This document shows positions 48,601-59,073 of a stretch of DNA of 64,000 bases, one piece after another. Made by a program: the position numbers and the translations under genes. The notes under the pieces are model-generated. The model saw only the letters and a list, made by a program, of their open reading frames with translations. It was not told the origin of the DNA and made no database searches. The stretch is from Ceratorhiza oryzae-sativae (taxonomy: Eukaryota; Basidiomycota; Agaricomycetes; Cantharellales; Ceratobasidiaceae): positions 124,001 to 188,000 of the forward strand of contig JARWMV010000024.1 of assembly GCA_030998015.1 (NCBI GenBank). The letters run 5' to 3'. Position 1 is the stretch's first letter, and the number at the start of each line of letters is the position of its first letter.

Positions 48601-48983
48601 AGCTGGCGGGGCGACATGGGCCTGCTTTGGGCAGCCCGCTGCGAGGCGGTGGAGGAACCAGCGTTGGCCGAGACCGAGGACGAAGACGCGTTTTTCGAGC
48701 TCAGATTGCGGAGTCCGGTGGCGCTGAGCGCATTGACCGAGTTGGACCGTACCGGCGGGCGAGGCGCAGGGCGAGAGGGCTCGTACGACGGAGCGCTCGT
48801 CCCCGACGACTCGGTCGGCCGTCGGTTGGGCACGGGCGGCATCGGCTTGTCGTCGGCGAGCGTGGCGCGGCTCGGTCTGCGTCGGGGCTTCGGCGTGCTG
48901 CTCGACCTCGTCGGCGGCGTGGAGGCAGACCCAAAGCGCGAGAAAAAGTCGGGAGCGTTCTGGGCCATGAACGACGCAGACAA
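45667..48983 (-). CDS. RBR-type E3 ubiquitin ligase with N-terminal Cys/His region
   Basis: About 1,020 residues in nine or so exons. The first 290 residues are Ser/Pro/Ala-rich and disordered. Next comes a folded region with SAGAPSACGLTSLNAVRCAL (Cys near residue 301), SNDHLEVEDVLGLPMFERS, LITRPPEIISII and FAIFDSHPRPTHPTGSAF (His near 460); Cys then DSH in this order is like a papain-type hydrolase. A long charged coiled coil (RRLRETREAKVRDLETRIRE) and an acidic Lys/Glu linker precede RING1 (CDICQDTEPEVD to CPTC), the IBR domain (CERRYMVSRDDYND to CKSC) and RING2 (CPGCKTPIEKSEGCNHMTC to FCYVCGG), where the Cys of EGCNHMTC is the expected catalytic thioester residue. All introns are GT-AG and in frame. 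A 105-bp spacer separates it from a divergent hypothetical pseudogene. Confidence 0.87.
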
Positions 48984-49088
48984 GAACCAGGATATAGAGC
49001 CCCTGAGGGATCACTGCACGCCTCGACCGCGTGTCATCCATCACCCGCATTAGTCAGCACCCTGCCACCATCAATCCGCTGAACCACC

Positions 49089-49962
49089 ATGCCAAGATTC
49101 CTCTGGACCTCGTCCCGATTCCGCACGAGCGAGAGGTTTCCTGTGGCAAAATGCCCACATAACCTTTGTACAAACTGAAGGCCTCCCCCGCCCAATCAGG
49201 GACATTGTGAGGCAGAGCAGAATGGGCCAGGCAAGTAGCTCATAGCGATTGTCAATAGCTGATCCCGGTCTGCAGAGTTTCGATAATTATAATCTATTCG
49301 AGTCGTTGCACGGTTATACGCTCTCCTGCTTTGAGCCGGTTGGGGACTAAACCACGATTACAGAGCATACTGACGGGGCATTATCATAGTCCCCATTTTC
49401 AGCACTCCCTCATGATATCTAGGTGGGGGAGCGACATGCTTCGTTGAGCAGACCCCCAAATCCCGCGCTCTATAATGATGATTTTCGTCGACCTCTCGAT
49501 TGGCTCGCCAGTCGTCTCTGGCACACCGAGTATGGAATAGAAAATAGATCCACCATCAAGTTCGTTTATCAATAAACTTTGAGCACTTCCGAGCGAGATG
49601 GCATTCGCACAAAGATCATAATGTTCGCCCAAAGTTCCAAGGACCACCGAGGTTATCCTATCGGATATCACTGTCTCCTCCACCGTATTCTTCTATGACA
49701 ATGAAAGGTATGCAAGCTTGATCCCAGCGATCATTGTTAGCAGCATACGTTGCACGCATAACGAGCCATGCTACTTGGAATTCGTTCACTGGGCGATGGA
49801 GTAAAAAATGACAACTTGGAGGACGCCCGGCGACACATTTGTTATAGCATGGTTTCAGCTCTTTGGCAGCGTCGCCCCCTAGGTCGCATGAATGACTTTG
49901 TTTTCGGCGCCACGCATTGCGGTCGCTGTATATATAAGTATGGAGCTCGATGGTTCAAGTAA
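49089..49962 (+). pseudogene. hypothetical gene, decayed copy A
   Basis: Nucleotide-level homolog of the intact gene at 54891-56622, for example GTGGCAAAATGCCC, CTCTTTGGCAGCGTCG and CGCATGAATGACTTTG. The start ATG is kept, but TAA follows within about 25 codons, about ten codons around the first splice site are deleted, and further stops and frame changes occur. The C-terminal block (YLEFVHWAME, SALWQRRPLGRMNDFVFGA) is still legible. It diverges from the RBR ligase by 105 bp, mirroring the arrangement of copy B with the RBR fragment. Confidence 0.75.
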
Positions 49963-50959
49963 TCCTCGGGTGCCCCTGCGGGTGTTGTTGAAGACAGAGC
50001 CGGGCGAGTCTTCAAAAGCTATGGCTTAGCGTGCCGATGCCGTGCAAGACAGTATATTCGACGGTGTATAGACGAGAGTACATGTAGGCTATTTGTATGA
50101 TGAGTGGTGCGAGTTTATAAGACGACGGATAAGCGTATGGCTCGGTACATGAGTCAACACATGATATGATATGTGGCATGGCGTACATACTGAGTTACGA
50201 GATATACTCAACAATATCTTCAACAATCCCAGTTTGCATGTACCAAACGACGAGCTTGCGTCCAGGATCGCCCAAATTATTATGTTGCAGACCAAACAAA
50301 CCTTAGTTCACCGAGGTCAACAAACAGTCTACAGCTTTGGGTTCATCTATCAAGACTTTCAACGCAGAACTGACCGAAGCGATTTATGCAAGGCTCTCAT
50401 AAGATCTGTAACAAACGTTAGCAAATAAAACGATAGTCCTAGCGTGCCTTAGGTAAACAAATCAGGCAAGTAAGATAAGATGTAAGCCGCGTGATAAGAT
50501 CTTAGGAAACCAAAATGGCTATCGAAATCGTACGTGTTCAAAGGTAAAACTAAGATACAGGAATGAGACGAAAATACAGGTCTATTTATACTAACTATAT
50601 GCGCAGTCCTAGACGCCGCGTGTATGCCTTCCAAGGCTGCGCAAGTTGCCTCCCCAGTTGCGGGGCGATAACGGATCGTTCCGGTGAGTTCTTTCGCTTT
50701 CTCGCGCATGCACGCATGCGCGCTCGAATCTGCTCGATAAACCTGGTATGGTTTCTCATTTTCTCATTAAGCTTGTTATTTTCTCACTCGTACTATTTGT
50801 TTCATTCTCGCGCGCGCTTCGTGCTATTCTATCTGTTTCTATTTACTGGTTCCGCCACTCAACCCTTACAGATTTCCGGTCCAGCACAACGACCTGAAGG
50901 TATCGAGAATGCTACCAGCAGTCCACAAAAATATGTTGGTCTCCTGACGGATACACTGG
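49963..50959. other. intergenic, no gene seen
   Basis: About 1 kb between decayed copy A and the inverted-repeat element. A plus-strand frame at 50563-50964 has no recognisable motif. Confidence 0.45.
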
Positions 50960-51617
50960 CTTAGAAAAGTGTTGCAGCACTCGTGTGGCTCTGGACGGAC
51001 AGGAGCGGAGGCTGGTCACAACATTTTGAATGTAATATGTAGAGTACTATACAATACACGCATTGCAGCTGTCTGCGAGTCTATAGAGTACATACACGGG
51101 GCGGGGGGAGAGACACGGCGAAAGGGTGGGGTTTCAGGTCACTGTTCCAAACGTCCTAGAGCTTAGCTGCAGCCTTATTTCTTGTAGTGCTGAGCGGTGC
51201 GATCTCAATGATTACCCGAGCGTGTATGTGCGTGCCATCGTTGTCGACGAACGACGACCTAAAGTCGGCGATTTTGGCGCTTTTTGACTGAAATCACCCA
51301 AAAAAGCACTTTCAGGTGTTCATATCTCACCAACGACAGCACGCATAGAATCGCTCAAGTTCTCATTGAGACCGCACCGCTCAGCGCTACAAGAAGTAAT
51401 GCTGCAGCTAAGCTCTAGGACGTCTGCAACAGTGACCTGAAAAACCACCCTTTCGCTGTGTCTCTCCTCCTGCCCCGTGTATGTACTCCATAGACTCGCG
51501 GGCGGTTGCAATGCGTGTATTTTATAGTACTCTACATATTACATTCAGAACGTTGTGACCAACCTCCGCTCCTGTCCGTCCAGAGCCACAACATGAGTGC
51601 TGCAACACTTTTGTAAG
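50960..51617. mobile_element. large inverted-repeat (foldback/MITE-like) element, 658 bp
   Basis: The left arm (50960-51243) and the right arm (51331-51617) are imperfect reverse complements over about 285 bp, with an 87-bp loop. The terminal sequence is CTTAGAAAAGTGTTGCAGC on the left and CTTACAAAAGTGTTGCAGC on the complement of the right. Other matched blocks are GAATGTAATATGTAGAGTAC, GAGTACATACACGGGGC and CGTCCTAGAGCTTAGCTGCA. No transposase is present, and no target-site duplication was recognised. It lies between hypothetical copies A and C. Confidence 0.8.
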
Positions 51618-51753
51618 CTAGTTTAGCTACTACATCCGTGAGTCGAGCCTTGGCTATACAAGTAGAGCTAGGAATTTTGGCCTTGCGGAAGCTTATCGAA
51701 TCCGGATCGCCGGTGTGTACACAGCCACCTTGTCAGCGATTGATTGCCTCACC

Positions 51754-53351
51754 ATGGTTTGTTCTGCTACATTAATTACAAGCGTTGCCGCATCCATCGT
51801 CTGCAAAAGTAAGGTCGATTTCGAGTGCTGGGCAGCTAGTGTATCCTGTTCACCGCCCCCTGATCTCGAGGATTTTCATGTGGGAGCGGAATATCCGGGT
51901 GAGCTAGCAGAGGTAGTGGCGGAAAGTAAGAAGTCTCCTGCGTGGCTGTTTGACAAGGTAACCATCCGATGTCGTTCAGATTGAAAATTATAACCTTAGC
52001 TTATAGACTTCCGAAAGTTATCTGCGATTCAAAGCCATGTATCCTAATGACCCGCTCCCATATTTTCGGGATATTTTTGACGGGGTCAATCCTGAAGAAT
52101 CGACCTCCGATGACTTGCTCCGTGCACTCCCCCACATCCTTTACGTCTCCAAACGACACGATGATTTGAAGACAAAGCATCACACCGAGACAGACCTTCG
52201 TCAGCCTCTGGATAGGCTGGCGGCCGAAGCTTGGTTTGCCGATGGACAAGCCGAATTCTCGTTCTAGTGAGTCTTCAAGTACGTGACCCTCGGCAAGACT
52301 CAATCCAATTTCATGTTCGAGCACCGAATGCACGATCAAAATACCTCAAAATTCCGCCTGCGTAGTAGATGTTACCGTCGATTCCATGGCAGTTTTCAAC
52401 ATCGTTCTCAGGCGAAACGCTGCATACTTCGTGGACGATGTCAAGAACGGTTTGATCTGCACGTATTATACTCCCAACAACTTGGAATTCTTGCACTGGA
52501 TCACCGAGTATAAGAAGGGAGAGGAGAAGGCGGTCAAGCGGCAAATCTGTTGTGGGCTGGTCTCTTCGCTCTGGCAACGCCGTGCCATCGACAGAATGTC
52601 AGATTTTGTGTTTGGGGCGGCACATTGCGATTTTGAGATAGTTGTTTACGCTGCACGCTGGGAGAAACTGAACCCTTCGCAACAATTACCGGAGATTGGC
52701 GCGTCTTCCGCTTCTCTGCACATTTCTGAACCAGATAGACACGAAGCAGCTCTGGACACAAAAGAGGAACCAAGAAAGGAAGCTCAATCGCCAAGGCCAG
52801 TTAAGTTATCATTTGATCCACATTGCTTTCGTGTGTTCTTGGTGCTGATGTCTAGTTTACGTAGCGGTCACACCCTGGTGTTGGTGCATCCACCTCTGGT
52901 CGGGGCAAGCCCGGCGAAGCTTTGCTGTTGCCTGCAACCGGCTTAAACGAGAACGGTTAAAAGGTATTGACAATTTTATTCATTTCACTCACTGATGAGG
53001 GATAACGGAAACTCTTGCTAGATCAAAATATATAAACTCGCCAAGTACAAGACACTAAATGAATCGGATATGTTGCAGTTATACCTTCTTATGCGAGCCT
53101 CGCGACGCAAAGCGGCCGGATAGATCGACGGCATTCAAAAGGAGACCATGGAATCTCTTACAATCAAAGCTAAGCGATTGAACCGATGCGACTGGCCAGC
53201 AAGAGGCGACCAGAAATTAGGGAGCGCGAAGGAGGCAGAGGAAGGAGATGCTGATAGGAATCATATTGTTGATCAGGTGGCAGACCCGGCTGTGGAATCG
53301 GGTGGGAGCAGGCATGGGAGGGACAACGACAAAGGGCAATTTTGCGACTAG
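51754..53351 (+). CDS. hypothetical gene, copy C (possible premature stop near the 3' end)
   Basis: Homolog of the gene at 54891-56622. MVCSATLITSVAA and VSCSPPPDLEDFHVG are followed, after GT-AG introns at 51958 and 52267, by LPYFRDIFDGVNPEE, RQPLDRLAAEAWFADG, ECTIKIPQNSACVVDVTVDS, LEFLHWITEYKKGEEK and RQICCGLVSSLWQRRAIDRMSDFVFGAAH, then VYAARWEKL. The open frame ends at 52946. The final segment, YLLMRASRRKAAG, lies near 53075 in a separate frame and meets a TAG, so either the last exon is broken or the splicing differs. There is no known domain. It is more diverged from copy B than copy A is. Confidence 0.6.
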
Positions 53352-53579
53352 GCCCTAGCTCCCGCACCAGCTTATCATCCATTCAACACAAAATTCCAGA
53401 CAACTCTGATCGAGTCTTGGGTTATGTTCATCATCTATACTAGGGCTCCTGGAGGTCACGCAGTGGGAGTAGTATGATAGGATGTATATTCGCTGTGTAG
53501 AACAGTCTGCACATACAACCATCTACCAACTAACGAGACACCCTCACGTAGCATCAGCAAACCAGTCGGAACATGTCAA

Positions 53580-54766
53580 AACGACATGAGCATTATGGCC
53601 CTCAATTCTTGGTTTCGTGTGGGTTTACATAAACTGCGCTCAAACACGGGCAATCCGAGTATGTCCTCGACCTCGAGATGATCGTCACTCCTCCAGTGGG
53701 TGCAATGACCATTAAATTCTATCGAACATTCGTCAGAGAGATACCGGATCGAGTTCTGAGCGACACACCGGCACAAATTCGAGCTTGGTCATGCTGCCGA
53801 GCATAACCATCCCGACAGCCCTAATGGCCTGCTCAAGCTGAAGCGCGCATCGCAGGGCGTTTAGGCTTGTCAAGCCGCATGCGCTCGGCGCCCCAGCCGA
53901 GTACTGAGATGTGCCTAGATAGGTAACCATGTGCTGGGTATGCGGAGTCGTGAGGATCAAGCGAGCAATGTTGGACGTTATCTCGTCAAAGGTTCGTGGT
54001 CGGGAAGGCTGGGGTTGGAGGGGTTGTTGAGTGACTGGTGCCTTGACTTGAGTGGCCGATGTCGAGGGCAAGTTCATCGATGGCCACCTTGCTAGGTGGT
54101 GTGGTTGTTGTGCATCGGGGGAAGTGGGACGATATGAATTCCAGTTGCGGGGGGTCCTCTCGCCCGCGCTCCTCTGGGGTGGTGGCCTCGAGACCGTCGG
54201 AGGGCCGGTCGCCATCTGGGCGGGGGGGGGGGGCTCGTGGCAAGGGAATGGGCGGGGGGTGGAACAGAGGATCGGGTGGCGCGAGTGGAAGACGAAGAGG
54301 ACTGGACAGGAACGGCCTTGGGAGGCGTTGGCAACGGATTGACTGGTTTGGGCACGGGATGTGTCAGAGAGGACAGGGCATGGGCGGTCTGTTTGCCCAG
54401 CCGATGGAGCGGCACGGGCCTGCTTTGAGCGGCTCGCTGTGAAGAGATGGAAGAACCAGTGTTGGCAGGAACTGAGGACGAAGACGCGTTTTTCAAGCTC
54501 AGAGTGCGAAGTGCGGTGGTGTTGAACCCATGACCAAATTCGACCGGGCCACCGGAGGAGGCGCAGGGCTCGGGGGTTCGGATGGCTGAGTGCTAGTCAC
54601 GGGTGGCTCGGTCGGTCGTCGGTTCGGCAGGAGCGGTATAGGCTTGTCGTCGACGAGCGCGTTGCGGCTCGGTCTGCAGCTGGGCTTGGACATGCTGCTG
54701 GACCTGATTGGCGGCGTCGAGGACGATCCAAAACGCGAGAAAAGGTCGGGAGCGTTCTGAGCGATG
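53580..54766 (-). pseudogene. RBR E3 ligase N-terminal fragment, decayed duplicate
   Basis: Duplicate of the N-terminal half of the RBR gene at 45667-48983. Conserved blocks include PKPVNPLPTPPKA, RNWNSYRPTSPDAQQPH, PSMNLPSTSATQVKAPVTQQ, YSAGAPSACGLTSLNALRCA and DDHLEVEDILGLPVFERSL. The start Met of the parent is replaced by other codons (ATC at the second Met, 54764-54766), the coding sequence lies in three different frames, a short segment after QAIRA is deleted, and nothing after the LPVFERS block is present, so no RING or IBR domain remains. It diverges from hypothetical copy B by about 124 bp. Confidence 0.85.
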
Positions 54767-54890
54767 AACGGCTTGGACAGAGACTATGAGATCGTAGAAC
54801 GACTTGATCGGATGTCTGCCCGATTGAACTACGTCACCCAGATTAGTCAGCGGCCTGCCACGACCAAACTACACCTTTACCTTCACCACG

Positions 54891-56622
54891 ATGGCCAGCG
54901 AAACTTCCTCTGGACCCCGTCCCGCGTCAGAAGTCTGCAAGAGCAATGACTTGTTCGAAAAGTGGAGGCAAGAGGTTTCGTGTGGCAAAATGCCCGAAAA
55001 TACTCTCGTGCATACCGAAAGCCTCCCCGACTCAATTAAGGAAATCGTAAGGCAGAGCAGATTGTTCCCGGCGTGGATACTGGACCAGGTAAAGCGCCTT
55101 GCAAGCTGGTCTATTGCTGAGGATTGATCCCGGTTTGCAGAATTCCGATATTTACAGGCTGTTCGAGTCAGCACACAATGACACGCTGTCCTGCTTTGAA
55201 CCATTTGGGGATGAGATCACAGTTGTAGAGCATCCTGACGAAGCACTGTCAAAGTCCTTGTTTTCAGCCCTCCCTCACATTATCTACATGGTGAAACGAC
55301 ATCATTCGTTGAACAAGTCTCCAAATTCTGCGTTCTACAAGGAACATGATTTTCGTCAACCTCTCGATCGGCTCGCCAGTCATCTCTGGTATACGGAGCA
55401 TGGGATAGAAAATGGATTCATCTTCAGGTTCGTTTATTGATGAAATTTGAATACTTTTTGAGCGACGTTGCATTTTTACAAAGATCGGAATGCACGCTAA
55501 AACTTCCCAGGACCACCGATGTTATCATAACAGATGCCACCGTCGACTCCGCGGTATTCTTCTACGACGATGAAAGGGAGGCGGCCATGATTCCAGCAGC
55601 AATTGCTAGTGGCATAAGCTGCACACACAACGAACCAGCTTACTTAGAATTCACTCACTGGGTGATGGAATACAAAAAGGACAACTCAGAGGAGGTGCGA
55701 CGACAGGTCTGTTACGGGATGGTCTCCGCTCTTTGGCAGCGTCGAACCTTGGGTCGTATGAACGACTTTGTTTTTGGGACTGCGCAAAGCGGCCGCTACG
55801 TATTTGTCTATGCTGCTCGATGGATCAAGAAATCTTTAGAAACTCCATCAAGAACCCCTAATCCGGCCTTATCTGCATCGGGGTCGAATATCATCATGGA
55901 AGAGCAGGTTAAAGCTGCCGTAAGTGCAGTGTCTAGGAGAGAGAAGGCTCCGTGCTTAGCTAATCCTCCTTCGTTACACTTACCCGAGGATAGGCCACGG
56001 CGACGCGAGCCAAACCGAAACCTGGAGTACTAACAAAGTCCAATCCCAGTTCAGTGCAGACACGAAGCAAATCGAAATCTGGAGCAACGTCGGATCCAAA
56101 AATTGATTCTGAGAAAACCCCGTCGCTGATAGTCGAACAACAAGAAAGAGACCACGAGGTATTCGCTCCGAATTACCGCCCCCGACCCACTACATCACTA
56201 ATATAAAACAGATTGAAATTCATTTGATAGGCTCATATCGTACACATGATTATATCGACATGACAAAGTACTACCTTCTGATGCGGGCGTCATATAACCT
56301 AGCGGATGGTTATCGAAAAGAGCTGCTTCGTGATCCAATCAAGTCTTTAGTACGTCAGGTTGAAGATCTTTCGCTCTATGATTGGGCCGCGCCGCGGCTA
56401 CCACGATCTCAAAAAGGATCGAAGTCGAAATTGCCGAAGATCCCAGAGGAGCATCGTGGCCCGAGTGGACGGCAGGTCGCAGTTGTGGCCGACCAGGACG
56501 AGGAAGCGCGTTGGGTAGCGGAGTGGGAATGGAAGCGCCAGAAGGCAATGGTGAGGATAGAGTCTCAACATGAGCCCAGCGCCGATGATCATGTGACGAG
56601 TTATTTCGATGGTTTATTCTAA
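54891..56622 (+). CDS. hypothetical gene, copy B (intact-looking)
   Basis: About 420 residues in five or so exons. MASETSSGPRPASEV leads to SNDLFEKWRQEVSCGKMPEN, LPDSIKEIVRQSRLFPAWIL, then NSDIYRLFESAHNDTLSC, LFSALPHIIYMVKRHH, FRQPLDRLASHLWYTEHG and ECTLKLPRTTDVIITDATVD. The best conserved block across copies is RRQVCYGMVSALWQRRTLGR followed by MNDFVFGTA and VYAARW. After a Ser/Lys-rich linker with uncertain splicing near 55919-56045 the last exon reads YYLLMRASYNLADGYRKELL to the stop at 56622. No domain, signal peptide or membrane segment is recognised. It faces away from an RBR fragment, as copy A faces away from the intact RBR gene. Confidence 0.65.
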
Positions 56623-56763
56623 TGAATGGGTGTGTTAGTGTAAGGAATTTAGCCGCGCGGAGCGATAATACTGTAAATTGTTTTGCATGTCACACACGGC
56701 TACACACATTACCTTTCCCTTGCCCCTAGCAAGGTTTCTAGCCGCAAAATGTTTCCCCCCTCG

Positions 56764-57757
56764 AAAATGTAAATATATCTATATATTTTTCTGGTGTCAC
56801 CACAGCACTTCACCTTGGATCTGACTGAGGCTTGACCTGAGGGAAATGGTATGATAATGCACTGGGGGGTCAGCACTGTGTTCTGGAAAGGTTCTCAGAG
56901 TGTCCAGAGCTTTTGTGGTGGCTCCTCAGCAGAATCCTGCAAGACTCCAGAGCACTCTGGAGCAAAGGAGCACAAGGAGTTATCCCTGCAATCTGGAGCC
57001 CTATATAACACTCCAAAGGATGGGGGGGTCCATCTTTTCAGCCCTCAGACACAGGTGAAACAGCTGATATGTAAGAAACCTACCCCCATCCCAACATGAA
57101 AATAATATTTGGTCAAATATTTACTCAATTGCTGACCCCCATCCCAAGAAAAATATGCTGTGAGGCCTGATGCTGTCTTTGAGCTATCACCCCTCCATAG
57201 TCTTTTAGCATATGTAACTTTCCATAAATGACCCCCATCCAAGGTAGGAATGAAAAATGCCAATATTCAGCTGATGAACTACAGTTGCCAAGGCTACATA
57301 TGACAGGTGCACCCTGAGGATCACACTTGCCCATATTGTCCATGGCATCTCATGTCCAACATAGATGGCCCATGGATCAGCCCAGCTGTGTCAACCAGTC
57401 ACCATGCATATAGGCTGATAGTTGACTCATCAGTGTCTCATCAACACTCTATTGGCATCAAGCATGTAAATTCAAGGTCAGCAAGAGCAGCACAGATGTA
57501 GATCTGATCTGACATGTCCACAACAGCTATCTTGAATAAAGTGGGATGGATGGGACAAAGCTGAGCTTGTCTGTGTTGGCAGATCAAAATGCATGGACAT
57601 GTATTATGCACACACATAGGGTTTGGATGACATGGTCAGTGCAGATGAGGCAAGCATTAGGCTCATCCACATTGGCCTTAACACCTAAGACCCAATGCAG
57701 ATGGGCCAAGGAATGGGCCATCTGTGTTGACAAATTATCATGGATGAGTAGTCCTAG
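56764..57757. repeat. CpG-free repeat-like DNA, left flank of the retroelement
   Basis: Direct inspection finds no CG dinucleotide from 56764 up to the first one at 57774-57775, about 1,010 bp, while TG and CA are abundant. No reading frame or repeat boundary was identified. This composition suits an old repeat that has lost methylated cytosines by deamination. Confidence 0.75.
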
Positions 57758-57761
57758 GTTA

Positions 57762-58384
57762 GGTTAGGTGGAGCGAGGAGACGTGAGTGCGAGCGGAGCG
57801 AGCACAAGCGGCGACGAGCAGAAGAAAGGCTAAGAACTCCTAGGTAAACACCCGGGAGAGACTTTCGTAGATACTCATCAGAGCCCTTCCACTGTGTCTT
57901 TTTATGCCGTGGCAGACGAACATGCCACGTCACTGGCGTGAGAAACGCCAAGGGAAGAAGACTTAACCGAACAAAGGAGAAGAACAGCTGACTGATCCTG
58001 ACTGCATGGTAACCGTCCATGTGATCACTCCTCCACACGACTGGCCAATCAGGGGGAGACACCTGACTACTGCCAAGAACCATCAAGGTCCGAACCGAGC
58101 TGATCCGTGTAAAGCCGAGGCTCCCACGGACTCGGCGATCCGAGGATCAACCGGCCGAGGGCTCAACTCGACTCCACCCAGACCCTGCCCGGGGGACCCT
58201 GAGGGTTCTCAAAGCGCCAGAACAGGCGCTCAGACCCTGAGGACCGAGAAGTGCCTGACTAAGTAACCAGGGATTTGTAATATACCCTGAGTCACGTGAC
58301 ACTTAGTCAGCTAGAGAGTAAAGGACAAGTCATCCATGATGACTAATCCTCCCTTAACCATACCCTAATCTGGTTAGGATTAAA
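57762..58384. repeat. 623-bp direct repeat, copy 1 (pseudo-LTR)
   Basis: First of two tandem units with an exact 623-bp offset (GGTTAGGTGGAGCGAGGAG at 57762 and 58385). The copies differ by only a few substitutions. A third partial start, GGTTAGGT, occurs at 59008. Confidence 0.9.
57824..57889 (-). ncRNA. candidate hammerhead ribozyme, repeat copy 1
   Basis: Sense to the retroelement. The core CTGATGA, a short stem II (GTA/TAC or GT/AC with a 4-base loop) and GAAA lie at 57862-57881. Stem I is GAAGGGCT directly before CTGATGA, pairing with AGCCTTTC (57824-57831) over eight pairs with one G-U. Stem III is A-U, G-C, an internal loop, then CTCC/GGAG. The nucleotides before stem I' are TT, giving an allowed NUH cleavage site between 57832 and 57831. 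Hammerheads are known from Penelope-like elements. Confidence 0.6.
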
Positions 58385-59007
58385 GGTTAGGTGGAGCGAG
58401 GAGTCGTGAGTGCGAGCGGAGCGAGCACGAGCGGCGACGAGCGGAAGAAAGGCTAAGAACTCCTAGGTAAATACCCGGGAGAGACTTTCGTAGATACTCA
58501 TCAGAGCCCTTCCACTGTGTCTTTTTATGCCGTGGCAGACGAACATGCCACGTCACTGGCGTGAGAAACGCCAAGGGAAGAAGACTTAACCGAACAAAGG
58601 AGAAGAACAGCTGACTGATCCTGACCGCATGGTAACCATCCATGTGATCACTCCTCCACACGACTGGCCAATCAGGGGGAGACACCTGACCGACGCCAAG
58701 AACCATCAAGGTCCGTACCGAGCTGATCCGTGTGAAGCCGAGGCTCCCACGGACTCGGCGATCCGAGGATCAACCGGCCGAGGGCTCAACTCAACTCCAC
58801 CCGGACCCTGCCCGGGGGACCCTGAAGGTCCTCAAAGCGCCAGAACAGGCGCTCAGACCCTGAGGACCAAGTAGTGCCTGACTAAGTGACCAGGGATTTG
58901 TAATATGCCCTGAGTCACGTGACACTTAGTCAGCTAGAGAGTAAAGGACAAGTCATCCAAGATGACTAATCCTCCCTTAACCATTACCTAATCTGGTTAG
59001 GATTAAA
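58385..59007. repeat. 623-bp direct repeat, copy 2 (pseudo-LTR)
   Basis: Second tandem unit, nearly identical to 57762-58384. It adjoins the reverse-transcriptase gene through a short TTAGG-like run (59008-59045). Confidence 0.9.
58447..58512 (-). ncRNA. candidate hammerhead ribozyme, repeat copy 2
   Basis: Same core, stems and cleavage site as at 57824-57889, displaced by exactly 623 bp. Core sequence and stem I are unchanged between the copies. Confidence 0.6.
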
Positions 59008-59073
59008 GGTTAGGTTAAGTTCGGTTAGGTTGTGTTAGGGGTTGGGTTTGAACCAACTCTATCACAAACTTGT

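Noticed and set aside
48133..49082. Long plus-strand open frames of 150-300 codons antisense to the RBR gene
   Set aside because: They are Gly/Arg/Trp-rich mirror frames of the GC-rich Pro/Ser region of the RBR gene and contain no domain.
50952..51625. Target-site duplication around the inverted-repeat element
   Set aside because: The flanks TACACTGG and CTAGTTTA do not match, so no transposon superfamily was assigned.
57754..58709. Minus-strand open frames of about 110 codons, one in each 623-bp direct repeat (57754-58086 and 58380-58709)
   Set aside because: Their similarity follows from the repeats being nearly identical. They overlap the candidate ribozyme and have no known motif, so coding is not supported.
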